A stretch of 64,000 bases of DNA from Oscillatoria acuminata PCC 6304 (GTDB taxonomy: Bacteria > Cyanobacteriota > Cyanobacteriia > Cyanobacteriales > Laspinemataceae): assembly GCF_000317105.1 (NCBI RefSeq), contig NC_019693.1, positions 6,387,227 through 6,451,226 on the forward strand. The letters are read 5' to 3'. The notes under the pieces are model-generated. The model saw only the letters and a program-made list of their open reading frames with translations, searched no databases and was not told where the DNA came from. Of the stretch, positions 38,201 through 45,365 are shown one piece after another (within the stretch, counting starts at the first letter, position 1; each line of letters opens with the position of its first letter). A program made the translations under genes and the position numbers.

Positions 38201-38326
38201 ATATTAGCAACATTAGATCCTTTCTCTCAAGAGGAGTTGCGGTCTCGGTTGAGTAAAATGGATTTAAGGTCAAAACCTTTTGCTTCGCCTTACTACTGGG
38301 CGGGGTTCTGCGCGATCGGCGTTTAG
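32234..38326 (+). CDS. Giant TPR-repeat protein with C-terminal CHAT protease domain
   Basis: About 2030 residues from the ATG at 32234 (MNPPTPKEQIEALQSEL); an upstream in-frame start at 32168 is less likely. Residues ~40-980 are TPRs in ~120-residue super-repeats (YMVGQCYRNLGQQQAAISGYEQAV). Residues ~1110-1445 are seven 48-residue units (NLGVAYKAQAELGLDP...). A linker at ~1470-1590 (AIEYVDRSKARNLTELI) leads to the CHAT caspase-like domain. There the catalytic His is in HFSCHGYFNF and the Cys in LVTLSACETG. CHAT proteases cleave target proteins when their repeat sensor is engaged, as in Csx29/Craspase and gasdermin-linked systems. A small gene starts 10 bp downstream. About 25 residues before the active site derive from a dispersed DNA repeat. 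Confidence 0.92.
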   Translation: MNPPTPKEQIEALQSELIQLRKRGDRTESRQDNRHAELEILGKLGIAYYQDQEWHSAIAILTEYLNLARELGNQTNEAVAHYYLGFTQQAIAEFEQAVAAFFQGYRLFRQLQQHEFAAQLWQQLVQQGQRYLQNQQVPEAVALYKRQIQILLEFDDLKASAEIAVELGKVYYSQPDFPEAIGCFTSALDTAQTLKDQTLENVALAWLGCSHWQGGDLSQGLQYLEQRLALVQQLKNTAAQQETLTWLIQICQQLDNPDKLIQSYQLQANFWQQQGEPVNQHLSLYELAIYQFNRQQYPEALSGFQLALELANTLNDDQGKSWKTANNNYMLGECYRNLGENQAAIFPYEQAVELYLQLGAKDWAKKGLEHLLNLYRELQQLEQEIDCQKKRFQLIQDKGEDIKAQSLAYEIGNLYNRRQQFTQALEYYQEALILAKKLEQPQNLANAAYMVGQCYRNLGQQQVAISPYEQAVELYLQLGVKEWAEKGLEHLLNLYRELQQLEQEIDCQKKRFQLIQDKGEDIKAQSLAYEIGNLYNRRQQFTQALEYYQEALILAKKLEQQKNIANAAYMVGQCYRNLGQQQAAISGYEQAVGLYLEVKETKWALSGLDYLVNLYRELGQYEEVIASYQRRLEILRELGDAKAEQSCLYNIGSLYDDLKQWENALKYFDLALSLAQKLKLKHSQANAHYMQGQCCRNLGQQQAAISGYEQAVELYVEVKETKWALSGLDYLVNLYRELKQDEQVIASYQRRLEIFRELGDRTSEHSCLYDLVTFQFNTQKYQDALSGFEAALQIAETLTEDSNQTYKLANSRYMMGQCCQNLGQAQAAIAHYQQATGLYIELGVKDWAAKALDYQGTLQKELNNYEQALAAQEQRLGLLQELNEPASKQSCLYNIGCILNYKKQWTRALEYFGQALSLAVELEQKPNEANAHYMLAQCYESLGDFQLAEESTQRAKNLYQSLGNDEWEEICQNSLSRLAAKANQYERSRFGQDRNTDQRIQQALQQFWLQLLQVAMESGWDQAAMHQVMRQNMELIVPALGETIAQSMLGLLAQNPNQAEGVAALIENTCASIMGFPDGRYGEALEIAMRGYDVVLALRADNPKKRAGTLNNLGIAYGLQAELGLDPAANLGQAITAYTEAASILRCPGLEKDLASTLNNLGVAYKAQAELGLDPVANLGQAITAYTEAASILRRPGLEKDLASTLNNLGVAYKAQAELGLDPVANLSHAITAYTEAASILRCPGLEKDLAGTLTNLGVAYTIQAELSLDPAANLSHAITAYTEAASILRRPGLEKDLASTLANLGVAYTIQAELSLDPAANLSHAITAYTEAASILRCPGLEKDLASTLANLGNAYQTQADLGLDPATNLDQAITVYTESATILRRPGLEKDLAVTLTNLGITYGTQAELGLDPAANLGQAITAYTEAASILRRSGLQKNLASTLNNCGFAYHAQSHLPSNSPDQKQTALENAYRSFAEALEQVEYLRGEITTEGYKRNFNEQWNRIYRGMVEVCLEVGNYNAAIEYVDRSKARNLTELIATRDAYPGGVIPPEDRQCLQQLRQAIFEENRRLQEDLNPDYGKVNQLRQEFQEKFPYQPLHFEQIQELLDEETAILEWYILADKFLTFTLTNQTLNLWESSHDDRQNLIDWGNAYLRDYRNNKTQWHNKLPQRLEELAQILHLDEILHNLREKFPNCKKLILIPHRFLHLLPIHALPVPVIATDGVGAQCLRPISRQNGHPEGLHIAPLQELFPKGVAYAPNCQVLQQAQNRQRPDFNQLFAIQNPTKDLDFTDIEVAAIQSLFNPHHILQYDAAEKAAILDGDNLKNAHCTHFSCHGYFNFEDALKSALLLAKSEFTPPPPNEDKSRYIPLQNGNLLDLGKCLTIEDILRLDLTNCRLVTLSACETGITDFNSTSDEYIGLPSGFILAGAPNVVCSLWAVNDLSTALLMIRFYQNVKTGETVPLALKQAQIWLRDVTVEGLQVWSEPILATLDPFSQEELRSRLSKMDLRSKPFASPYYWAGFCAIGV
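33327..33904 (+). repeat. Perfect 218-bp duplication within the TPR region
   Basis: 33327-33544 and 33687-33904 are identical base for base, offset by 360 bp (120 codons). Flanking super-repeat sequence is diverged, so this part was copied or converted recently. Weaker 360-bp periodicity continues to about 34500. Confidence 0.92.
35561..36568 (+). repeat. Seven tandem 144-bp coding repeats
   Basis: Units start at 35561, 35705, 35849, 35993, 36137, 36281 and 36425, each 144 bp (48 codons) and very similar at the DNA level. An eighth, degenerate unit begins at 36569 (NNCGFAYHAQSHL). Alternating units carry ILRCPGLEKD or ILRRPGLEKD, suggesting block duplication. Confidence 0.93.
37412..37484. 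repeat. Dispersed GTAGGGGCGCAAT repeat inserted in frame in the CHAT gene
   Basis: The element is bounded by GTAGGGGCGCAAT (37412-37424) and its exact inverse ATTGCGCCCCTAC (37472-37484). The motif GTAGGGGCGCAATGCTTGCG also forms the intergenic array at 44991-45297. It is translated as part of the CHAT protein between PVPVI and LQELFPKG without breaking the frame. Confidence 0.88.
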
Positions 38327-38336
38327 GAGCAAAATT

Positions 38337-38663
38337 ATGTCATTACGAGACCAATACATCCAAAACTTTATTACTTTGGTAGAGACCCAATGGCCTTTAT
38401 TTGCAGGTTGCCAAGGGGAACTAGAACAACTGCGGACAAGTTTGCCCGACGATACCAAGGGAATATCCAATGCGATCGCCTCTTGGTGTCAATCTCGCCC
38501 GACGATACGCGACGCAATGGATACCATGTCTAAATCAAAGGAGGGCGATCGAGTTCCGGGACATACCGGCAACGCACCCCCGCCACCGGACCCCAAAGCT
38601 TACCGAGATATCCTGGAAAATGCCATTCGTCGCATCCAGTCACCCTCCAAGCAAACCCCATAA
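38337..38663 (+). CDS. Small protein encoded directly downstream of the TPR-CHAT protease
   Basis: A 108-residue soluble protein (MSLRDQYIQNFITLVETQW ... LPDDTKGISNAIASWCQSRP). The first ~65 residues look all-helical, a Gly/Pro-rich linker follows (GHTGNAPPPPDP), and a final short helix ends the protein. The start is fixed by TAGGAG, formed from the CHAT stop codon, 7 bases before the ATG; spacing from stop to start is 10 bp, so the two genes are co-translated. I do not recognise the family. Small partner proteins are known in caspase/TPR conflict systems (CATRA-type); whether this is one has not been tested. It could be a substrate, an inhibitor or an adaptor. Confidence 0.8.
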   Translation: MSLRDQYIQNFITLVETQWPLFAGCQGELEQLRTSLPDDTKGISNAIASWCQSRPTIRDAMDTMSKSKEGDRVPGHTGNAPPPPDPKAYRDILENAIRRIQSPSKQTP

Positions 38664-38722
38664 GCGAACACCATATTCCCTCTATAGGGTTGGGGCAATT
38701 TTAAAATTGCCCCAAATCAGCT

Positions 38723-39028
38723 TTAATGAGAATCCAGCCACTGCTGTAAATCCGCCAATTTGGTAAAGTCTAATAACGCTTTACTCAACTCTTCCAATTG
38801 CGGCTTACTCAAAGACTGAATTCGAGACTCAATCTCCAAATTAATCGGCCCACAAAAGCGATGAAGCTGGCGCAAAATTACCGCCACTTCACCCTGTTTT
38901 TCCCCCTGAGCGAATCCCTGGGCCAATCCCTGGGCCAATCCCTGGGCCAATCCCTGGGCGATACCCTTTTGCAGAATATCTTGATAGATTACAGATTCTC
39001 GCATAACGTCCTCCCTGAAAAGGGGCAA
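38723..39028 (-). pseudogene. Duplicated C-terminal fragment of the Rpn-like gene
   Basis: This frame (101 codons) repeats the last ~95 residues of the next gene (REDVMRESVIYQDILQKGIAQG ... LADLQQWLDSH) but lacks the nuclease domain. The GLAQ motif is expanded here: the 12-bp unit AATCCCTGGGCC is present four times at 38913-38960. Sequence around the stop codons is also duplicated. It may be translated as an isolated coiled-coil/C-terminal domain, but it most likely arose by tandem partial duplication. Confidence 0.75.
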
Positions 39029-39075
39029 AGGGTCGGGTTAGAATTGGGGCCAATCAAAATGGCCCCCAATCAAAT

Positions 39076-39918
39076 TTAATGAGACTCCAACCACTGCTGT
39101 AAATCCGCCAAGTTGTTAAAGTCTAATAAGGCTTCACTCAAGTCTTCCAATTGCGGCTTATTGAGTCCCTTAATTTGGGACTCAATCTCCGGATTAAGCG
39201 GCCCACAAAAGCGATGAAGCTGGCGCAAAATTACCGCCACTTCACCCTGTTTTTCGCCTTGCTCTAATCCTTGGGCGATCCCCTTTTGCAGAATGTCTTG
39301 ATAGACTACAGATTCTTGCATAATTTCCTCCCTGAACATGGTGGATATTAACTGGTTGTCAAACCGCAACCCCGCTAAAATTTGAGTGCAGGCTGCAATT
39401 TCCTGTCGCAGGTCTGTATCCTCTATTTTACCGACTTCTTGAGCCACTTGACTCAAGAGTTCCGTGGGGTTCTCTGTGGCGCATAGCACCGCCAGGGGCA
39501 GTAAGACATTATTCTCTAGTAACGCTTCTGGGGATTCTTCCCATAACCGAATTACCTGATATCGGTGGTGGGTGAATTCGGTCCGAAATTCAGTCTCGAA
39601 TACCGCCGGGTTACTCGTAGGAAGCAGCCAAATCAAGACTTGCCTCACGGGGAGGTCATATTCCCACTGTAACCGGATGGAATAGCTGCACATCCGGATC
39701 GGCATCGGCCTATTTTGCGGAACCCTCGTCTGAAATTCTAAATGCTGAATTTCGGGGCCGCTTTTTAGGAAAATAACTGAATCCGCCCGAATCGGTTCGA
39801 CGGAGAGTTCAGTTTTTAAGATTTCAACCGGGGTCGTAATGGGTTGTCTGAAGGCCCAAGATGCCATTTGTTGGGCATATTTTTCTGCCCAATATTTTAG
39901 CAGGTTGTCATAACACAT
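39076..39918 (-). CDS. Rpn family PD-(D/E)XK nuclease / transposase-like protein with DUF4351 tail
   Basis: A 280-residue protein. The N-terminal nuclease domain (~1-130) has RADSVIFLKSGPEIQHLEFQTR, the position of the D and E-x-Q/K residues of the Rpn (recombination-promoting nuclease) fold, then MPIRMCSYSIRLQWEY. The usual Lys is Gln here (EFQ), common in this group. The C-terminal part has the Gln-Gly-Glu-rich segment (GIAQGLEQGEKQGE) and a DUF4351-like end (LSEALLDFNNLADLQQWL). These genes are abundant and variable in cyanobacteria; role unclear. Confidence 0.85.
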   Translation of the reverse strand: MCYDNLLKYWAEKYAQQMASWAFRQPITTPVEILKTELSVEPIRADSVIFLKSGPEIQHLEFQTRVPQNRPMPIRMCSYSIRLQWEYDLPVRQVLIWLLPTSNPAVFETEFRTEFTHHRYQVIRLWEESPEALLENNVLLPLAVLCATENPTELLSQVAQEVGKIEDTDLRQEIAACTQILAGLRFDNQLISTMFREEIMQESVVYQDILQKGIAQGLEQGEKQGEVAVILRQLHRFCGPLNPEIESQIKGLNKPQLEDLSEALLDFNNLADLQQWLESH

Positions 39919-40064
39919 GGTTGGTATAAATGTAAGGTCTGGGTATGCTCTTTCTGAGGACCAGAAAACTCTCGGTGGGTGACTCTCCCTCCTGATTTCA
40001 AATTGTACCAGAAAACCTGTAAAATGCTATCATTTGTATCTATATTACTGCCCCAGGAAACCCT

Positions 40065-41504
40065 ATGAACGAACAATTGTCGGGAGAATTGCTCCACTAT
40101 CCCAAACTTAGCTTATATGCCTTCCACCTCTGTCATGATATGGCATTGGCGGAAGGGGAACGGGTGGAAGATGCTGATGTGCTATGGCAGGGGTTCGAGG
40201 AATTGGGAAAATCTTTGAAGATTCCGGCCCTCAAGATCTGTCGTCAATGGTTGAAGATTCCGGAACATCAGGGAACGGAACCGTTTCGAGAACTCCTTTC
40301 GGAGAAAATCGATCGCTGTTTGAGCTTCCACTTTCCCCCAGTAGCAGGGAAATCGGATACTCCTCGGCGCAATGGGGAATTCTATGCGGTCCAACTTCAT
40401 GATACTTATGTGGCTGACCTCACGTTTCGCTATCCGGGAATGGTCCCCGTTGCCGAACTCACTCACCTCAACCCCGAGGGAAGACTGCTGCCCGATCGCA
40501 TTTCCGCTTCCATCGGCCAAACGTTGCTCCTGTTCGCCAAACCTGTCATCCCTGAAGAATCCCCCTCCCCTGACACCCTCCGCAACTTAGCCGATCGCTG
40601 TAAAAAAGCCTTACTCACTCAAGCACAAACCCCGTTTGACCCCTCCTATCTTGCCCAGGGTCAATTGTTAGGCAGTCCAATTTTTGAATATGACAATGAT
40701 GCGGAAAATCCGGCCCAATCCTGTCACATTCTCATCTGGTTAGACTGTCATCCCGACACTGCCCAACTCGAAGACTCTGGAGACTACTATCACACCCTGA
40801 TGGATTTGCTTTGTTATCGCAGCAAAATCCGCTTCAGCTATCATCAAGCCCGCACGCGCTATCGAGACTGTCGCCAACTGTATCACGAGTTGGAAACCCT
40901 GATGGAGGCGTTACAAACCTTGCCGGAAGATACGGCTGAAAAATTAACGGTTTTGCAGGATTTTCTCCTGAAAATCAACCCCCAAGCCTTTAGCTATGCC
41001 CGTCATATCCGGGACATTGAAGACCAGCGCACCACAATAATTACGAATTTAAAGAATTATACTACAAAATTGGAAGAATTAACGAATATTGCGGGAAAAC
41101 AAGAGTTAAGTTTTTTACAAGCCTTTAGCTATGAATGCCGGTCCAAATTCTTAGGACAAATCCACACGGAACTGAATTATTTAAGGCCAGGACAAGCCCT
41201 ATTTGGCCACTGTATTGCCACCATGCGCGGCATTGTCGAGGTGGAACAAGCTAAGATGAATCACAATCAGCAGCAAACCAATCAAGACTTGCAAGACCAG
41301 ATTCAAGCGGTGGGGGTGGGGATTGCTACAGGGGCGATCGTTGCTTCTACATCCGGTTTGATGATGGAAACTTGGACTCTGCCGAAGCCCAGTCAGGGGA
41401 TGAAACCCCTTCACCCTTTCCTTATTGCTCTAGCTGCCAGTGCATTCTGTTCATGGGGGGCATGGAAATTGATGAAATGGCGGATTTCTATTCAGAGGAA
41501 GTGA
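40065..41504 (+). CDS. Unknown protein with C-terminal membrane helices
   Basis: A 479-residue protein I cannot assign to a family. The first ~270 residues look globular (MNEQLSGELLHYPKLSLYAFHLC...). Residues ~275-400 are largely helical and probably coiled coil (YRDCRQLYHELETLMEALQTLPE). Two hydrophobic stretches near the end (AVGVGIATGAIVASTSGLM and PFLIALAASAFCSWGAW) could form a membrane hairpin, with a basic tail KWRISIQRK. The layout (cytosolic domain, coiled coil, terminal membrane hairpin) recalls effectors that act on membranes, but this is inference. It sits alone between Rpn-like genes and an unrelated minus-strand gene. Confidence 0.7.
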   Translation: MNEQLSGELLHYPKLSLYAFHLCHDMALAEGERVEDADVLWQGFEELGKSLKIPALKICRQWLKIPEHQGTEPFRELLSEKIDRCLSFHFPPVAGKSDTPRRNGEFYAVQLHDTYVADLTFRYPGMVPVAELTHLNPEGRLLPDRISASIGQTLLLFAKPVIPEESPSPDTLRNLADRCKKALLTQAQTPFDPSYLAQGQLLGSPIFEYDNDAENPAQSCHILIWLDCHPDTAQLEDSGDYYHTLMDLLCYRSKIRFSYHQARTRYRDCRQLYHELETLMEALQTLPEDTAEKLTVLQDFLLKINPQAFSYARHIRDIEDQRTTIITNLKNYTTKLEELTNIAGKQELSFLQAFSYECRSKFLGQIHTELNYLRPGQALFGHCIATMRGIVEVEQAKMNHNQQQTNQDLQDQIQAVGVGIATGAIVASTSGLMMETWTLPKPSQGMKPLHPFLIALAASAFCSWGAWKLMKWRISIQRK

Positions 41505-41558
41505 GTGCCTTAGCAGAATCGGTAGTACCTGTGGAGATAGCGAGGCGATCGCACGTTG

Positions 41559-41623
41559 AGAAACCGGGTTTCTTTCGTTCATCTTGCTATTTGATACCAA
41601 GACTGTGGCAAAAACCCGGTTTC
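41559..41623. repeat. Two further copies of the AGAAACCSGGTTTCT palindrome
   Basis: AGAAACCGGGTTTCT at 41559-41573 and AAAACCCGGTTTC at 41611-41623 lie between convergent genes. They belong to the family also present at 2061, 2183 and 32127. The convergent placement would suit a bidirectional terminator. Confidence 0.55.
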
Positions 41624-41628
41624 AAAAT

Positions 41629-42180
41629 CTAAGGATTGGAGGGTTCTAAACGAATCTCACCGGCGTTGGTGGATGTGCGATATACCCAGGTTTGGTCTTC
41701 GTGAGAGATGACGATTCGCCAGCCTTCTACTAGCATTTCCACACAACCTTCGTGGGGTTGGGGGAGTCCTAAGCAATTGTTAGGCCAGGTTTTGCGTTCT
41801 TCTTGCTGGATCTCCAGTTGGTTTTTTGGGAGGTGCGATCGCGCGGAGGCTTCTTCCATCACCGCCTCGAATACCTCCGGTGGCAGGTTTCCGCTATAAA
41901 TATATTGATCCTCTAACCGAATCTCTTCGGCTTCTAAGGAGGTTCGATACACCCACTTATGTCCATTCTCTTGATTTTCGATGACGACTCTCCACCCTTC
42001 TACTTTGGCGAGGCTGCATAATTCGTCCGGTTCGGCGATGCCGAGGCAGCCATTGGGCCAAGTATGCTTGGAAGCTTGGATGATTTGGAGTTGGTAGGGG
42101 GAAATGCCTGAGTGTTCTGAGGCGGCTTCTTTGACCGCCGTCTCTACGGAATCGGATAATGTTATAAGCGTTTGGTTCAT
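41629..42180 (-). CDS. Two-domain cyanobacterial hypothetical protein
   Basis: A 183-residue protein composed of two copies of a ~70-residue unit: unit 1 has HTWPNGCLGIAEPDELC ... VEGWRVVIENQ ... WVYRTSLEAEEIRLE, unit 2 has KTWPNNCLGLPQPHEGC ... VEGWRIVISHE ... WVYRTSTNAGEIRLE. Each keeps W-P-N-x-C-L-G and a second Cys, suggesting a conserved disulfide or metal site. Similar units occur in cyanobacterial proteins of unknown role. There is no signal peptide here. Unrelated neighbours. Confidence 0.75.
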   Translation of the reverse strand: MNQTLITLSDSVETAVKEAASEHSGISPYQLQIIQASKHTWPNGCLGIAEPDELCSLAKVEGWRVVIENQENGHKWVYRTSLEAEEIRLEDQYIYSGNLPPEVFEAVMEEASARSHLPKNQLEIQQEERKTWPNNCLGLPQPHEGCVEMLVEGWRIVISHEDQTWVYRTSTNAGEIRLEPSNP

Positions 42181-42522
42181 GATTAACCTCTAATGGATTG
42201 GGATCTTTTGTATTCAGTAGTCTATGATCCCCATCTTAGAAGTGATTTTTGAAAAATTTGTGAAATTTTAGAGAGTTGCGGCCTTTTTATGCCTTTAGGT
42301 ATAGGTTAGCTTTCCTAGGGTGGGCTAATTTATACTCCCCTAGAAATCGGAAAAAGCCCCACTTTTTGAAGGAATGAGGTTTTTCCTAATTAAAAAGCCG
42401 GGGGTGATTATCCTCGGCTTTTTGGGAATTTATTGTTCTGTTCCATGAGACGTCAAACCACATAAAATCGGGTTTATTCATCCCTAAATCATCCTCCTTA
42501 TGACTCATTTAGGACTACCCTT
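42181..42522. other. Gap with a terminator-like hairpin
   Basis: About 340 bp without a gene. It contains the hairpin listed at 42392-42423 and a related weaker structure at about 42352-42390 (AAAAAGCCCC ... GAGGTTTTTC). Nothing else seen. Confidence 0.5.
42392..42423. terminator. Bidirectional rho-independent-type terminator
   Basis: AAAAAGCCGGGG pairs with CCTCGGCTTTTT around a short AT loop, giving A-tract/T-tract flanks on both strands. It lies 100 bp downstream of the DUF2949 gene read on the minus strand and is the clearest intrinsic terminator in the window. Confidence 0.7.
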
Positions 42523-42750
42523 TCAGGTAGTGGTGGGGGTGGTTTCTTGCCAATCAAAGATCCGCTCTAGTTGGTCGATGGTGACAAATCCATACTGCCA
42601 GAGCACCATCGGTAGGGTGCTGTAGTCTAGTTCGCGGCTATGTAGGCCAAAAGTCCCGCAAATCCGCTCGGCGAAGGCGATCGACGCGGTGGAAATGGCG
42701 AGTTCTTCTTGGAGAAATCGGATAAATTGAGAATAGGTTGCCGGGGCCAT
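42523..42750 (-). CDS. DUF2949 family protein, second copy
   Basis: A 75-residue protein (MAPATYSQFIRFLQEELAI...) with the LPMVLWQYGFVTIDQLER and IFDW signature. It is a paralogue of the protein at 9914-10141. The start at 42750 is chosen because AAGGAGGTGA, a perfect match to the 16S rRNA anti-Shine-Dalgarno, lies 8 bases upstream; an in-frame GTG at 42762 falls inside that site. The unusually perfect ribosome-binding site implies high translation. The function of the family is unknown. Confidence 0.82.
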   Translation of the reverse strand: MAPATYSQFIRFLQEELAISTASIAFAERICGTFGLHSRELDYSTLPMVLWQYGFVTIDQLERIFDWQETTPTTT

Positions 42751-42962
42751 AAGAACTATCACCTCCTTTGTTATTCCTCCCTATTGTGATTGGAAACTGT
42801 TAGAGATGGGGTAGCGGAGTAGCTACTTTGCCATCTGTCCATTCTGGGGTTCGATCGCCCATAAAAAAAATCAGCCCAGATTGCCGCAGATTTTATGACG
42901 ACTTATTACTAATGCAGCATATCTAGCTGACAATGACATCCGAAAATTTACCGAATTCCAAT

Positions 42963-42988
42963 CATAAGGCGGCATTTGCCGCCTTATG
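42963..42988. terminator. Perfect 12-bp stem-loop downstream of guaA
   Basis: CATAAGGCGGCA-TT-TGCCGCCTTATG is a perfect palindrome about 110 bp after the guaA stop codon. No T-run follows on either strand, so it may be an RNA 3' stabiliser or a repeat rather than a terminator. Confidence 0.45.
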
Positions 42989-43096
42989 ACAGTCTGTTTT
43001 TTGTCTGATTGGAGTTCTCTTTAAAAGGGAAAGACTCAACCGGGGTGCTCTCGCCCTCTTAAAAACTCCAAACCGTATGACTCAGCTTTAAGTAGT

Positions 43097-44731
43097 TTAT
43101 TCCCACTCAATAGTTCCAGGCGGCTTGGAGGTGATGTCATAAACCACCCGATTCACCCCGCGCACTTCATTGACGATGCGGTTAGAAATCGTTTCCAACA
43201 AGTCGTAAGGAACCCGAGACCAATCTGCCGTCATGCCATCTTCACTGGACACCAAGCGCAAGACGATGGGATAAGCATAGGTCCGTTGGTCCCCCATGAC
43301 TCCCACGCTGCGGATGGGTAACAAGACGGCAAACGCTTGCCAAAAATCATGGTAGAGTCCTTGGCGATTAATTTCTTGGCGAACTACATAGTCCGCATCC
43401 CGCAGGATATCTAACCGTTCTGCGGTAACTTCCCCAAGGATGCGAATCGCTAACCCAGGACCGGGGAAGGGGTGACGTTGGACGATTTCCTCGGGTAACC
43501 CAATCGATCGCCCGACTTTGCGGACTTCATCTTTAAACAGTTTCCGCAGGGGTTCCACCAATTTAAAACAGAGGTCATCCGGTAACCCCCCGACATTATG
43601 ATGACTCTTGATTTTCACCGCCACCCGTTGACCCGGTTGGGAAGGAATGCTGGTATCTGCGGACTCAATCACATCGGGATAGAGGGTGCCTTGGGCCAGA
43701 AAATCAAAGGGTCCCAGACGTTTGGATTCTTCTTCAAACACTCGGATGAACTCATGTCCAATCCGTTTGCGCTTTTCTTCCGGGTCGGTAATCCCGTCAA
43801 TTTGAGCCAAGAAGCGATCGCGCGCATTGACGTAGGCGACGGGAATATGAAACTGCTCATGAAACAGCTTGACTAAGCGTTCCGGTTCATATTTCCGCAT
43901 GAACCCTTGATCAATGAACATACAGGTCAGTTTGTCGCCGATCGCCTTGTGCAACAGGAACGCCAGGGTCGAAGAATCCACTCCACCGGATAAGGCCAAT
44001 AATACCCGACGGTCCCCGACTTGCTCCCGAATTTCTTTAATCGATTCTTCGACAAAGGTGGCGGTTGTCCAGGTGGGTTGACATTCGCAAATATGATAGA
44101 CAAAGTTGCGAATCAGGGGCATTCCCCCTTCGGAATGGACAACTTCTGGATGAAACTGCACGCCATATAATTGCTTTTCGTGGTTGGCGACGGCAGCACA
44201 TTCCGTATTCTCGGTATGCGCCAGTCGTTCAAACCCTTCTGGCATCCGCAGTACCGAGTCACCATGACTCATCCACATGGTGGACCCTTCTTCCACGTTG
44301 GTGAGCAAATCCGTGGGGTCGTCAATGTACAAGGATGCCTTACCATATTCTGCTCGTTCTGCCCGGGCAACATGGCCCCCAAGCTGCTGCACCATCAGTT
44401 GCATTCCATAGCAGACGCCCAAAACCGGGATGCCTAGCTGCCAAATTTCGGGGTCACACAGGGGCGCACCTTCATCGTAAACAGAATTAGGCCCTCCGGA
44501 TAAGATAATCCCTTTGGGATTAAGTTTTTGTAAAGTGGCGGCGTCAGTGCGATGGGACAGAACCTCAGAATAAACCTGGGTTTCCCGAATCCGACGGGCA
44601 ATCAGTTCGGAATACTGAGAGCCAAAGTCTAAAATCAGAATGGTCTCGCGGTCAATCAATGGGCGATCGCGTTGGTCTTCGATAGACTCACTAATGGGAC
44701 TTTGTGGAGTTGGAGTTTGGGTAGTCGTCAC
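43097..44731 (-). CDS. guaA: GMP synthase (glutamine-hydrolysing)
   Basis: A 544-residue cytosolic enzyme converting XMP, ATP and glutamine to GMP. The N-terminal class I glutamine amidotransferase domain has the nucleophile in [10 protein letters not shown] and the His/Glu pair in [11 protein letters not shown]. The ATP-pyrophosphatase P-loop is [10 protein letters not shown]. The C-terminal dimerisation domain ([14 protein letters not shown] ... KPPGTIEWE) is complete. Length and ends match cyanobacterial orthologues, which carry a short N-terminal extension such as [10 protein letters not shown]. Housekeeping gene in monocistronic arrangement. Confidence 0.98.
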   Translation of the reverse strand: MTTTQTPTPQSPISESIEDQRDRPLIDRETILILDFGSQYSELIARRIRETQVYSEVLSHRTDAATLQKLNPKGIILSGGPNSVYDEGAPLCDPEIWQLGIPVLGVCYGMQLMVQQLGGHVARAERAEYGKASLYIDDPTDLLTNVEEGSTMWMSHGDSVLRMPEGFERLAHTENTECAAVANHEKQLYGVQFHPEVVHSEGGMPLIRNFVYHICECQPTWTTATFVEESIKEIREQVGDRRVLLALSGGVDSSTLAFLLHKAIGDKLTCMFIDQGFMRKYEPERLVKLFHEQFHIPVAYVNARDRFLAQIDGITDPEEKRKRIGHEFIRVFEEESKRLGPFDFLAQGTLYPDVIESADTSIPSQPGQRVAVKIKSHHNVGGLPDDLCFKLVEPLRKLFKDEVRKVGRSIGLPEEIVQRHPFPGPGLAIRILGEVTAERLDILRDADYVVRQEINRQGLYHDFWQAFAVLLPIRSVGVMGDQRTYAYPIVLRLVSSEDGMTADWSRVPYDLLETISNRIVNEVRGVNRVVYDITSKPPGTIEWE

Positions 44732-45365
44732 GGGTCAATCCTAATGGGTTGGGTGGTAGGCGGAAAATTTATAAACTCAGGACTTACGCTAGGGAAGAAA
44801 GCAGAACTCTAACGATTGAGTCATCCCCTGAAAAATATCCTCGGGTGGTAAGTCCTGGAATTGGAGGGTTAAAATTAATTTTACCTCCTCTATTTGCTTT
44901 TTTTTTACGGAGAAATTTAGGATTGGGCAGGGGTTTAAACTATAGCCCTATCAACGTGCTCAATGTGATGACGAAAAAGAGTGATGGAATGTAGGGGCGC
45001 AATGCTTGCGCCCTCAATTGGATGACAAAAAATCGTTGGTCTTGTCGGAGTAAATGCTTGCGCCCTCAATTGCTCAATTGGATGACAAAAAATCGTTGGT
45101 TTTGTAGGGGCGCAATGCTTGCGCCCTCTATTCCATCACAAAAAATCGTTATTTCTTGTAGGGGCGCAATGCTTGCGCCCTCCATTCCATGACTTGTCGG
45201 AGTAAATGCTTGCGCCCTCCATTCCATGACGAAAAATCGTTGGTCTTGTAGGGGCGCTTCGAGAAGCGCCCCTGGGGCGCAAGCATTGCGCCCCTACAAA
45301 TCAATACACCTTGACAGGGCCCCGGGCATCGAAGCCCCGCTGGTTTATCTGCTGCAAGGCAATTC
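44732..45365. repeat. Intergenic repeat array: TGTAGGGGCGCAATGCTTGCGCCC units
   Basis: Six related units begin at 44991, 45044, 45104, 45158, 45195 and 45248, spaced 37-60 bp and ending by 45297. Most read GTAGGGGCGCAATGCTTGCG; two have the variant GTCGGAGTAAATGCTTGCG. The intervening sequence (ATTCCATGACGAAAAATCGT) is itself repeated. The last unit is an inverted pair (GGGGCGCTTCGAGAAGCGCC, then the inverse of the consensus). Left of it an AGGACTTAC / GTAAGTCCT inverted repeat lies at about 44777-44855. No gene is supported. Confidence 0.85.

Noticed and set aside
42781-42870. Possible tRNA suggested by a GGTTCGATCGCC segment
   Set aside because: No acceptor stem or anticodon arm can be drawn around it; it is a HIP1-like context.
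44991-45297. CRISPR-like array of short repeats
   Set aside because: Spacing is irregular (37-60 bp), the intervening sequences are themselves repeated rather than unique, and no cas genes are in the window.
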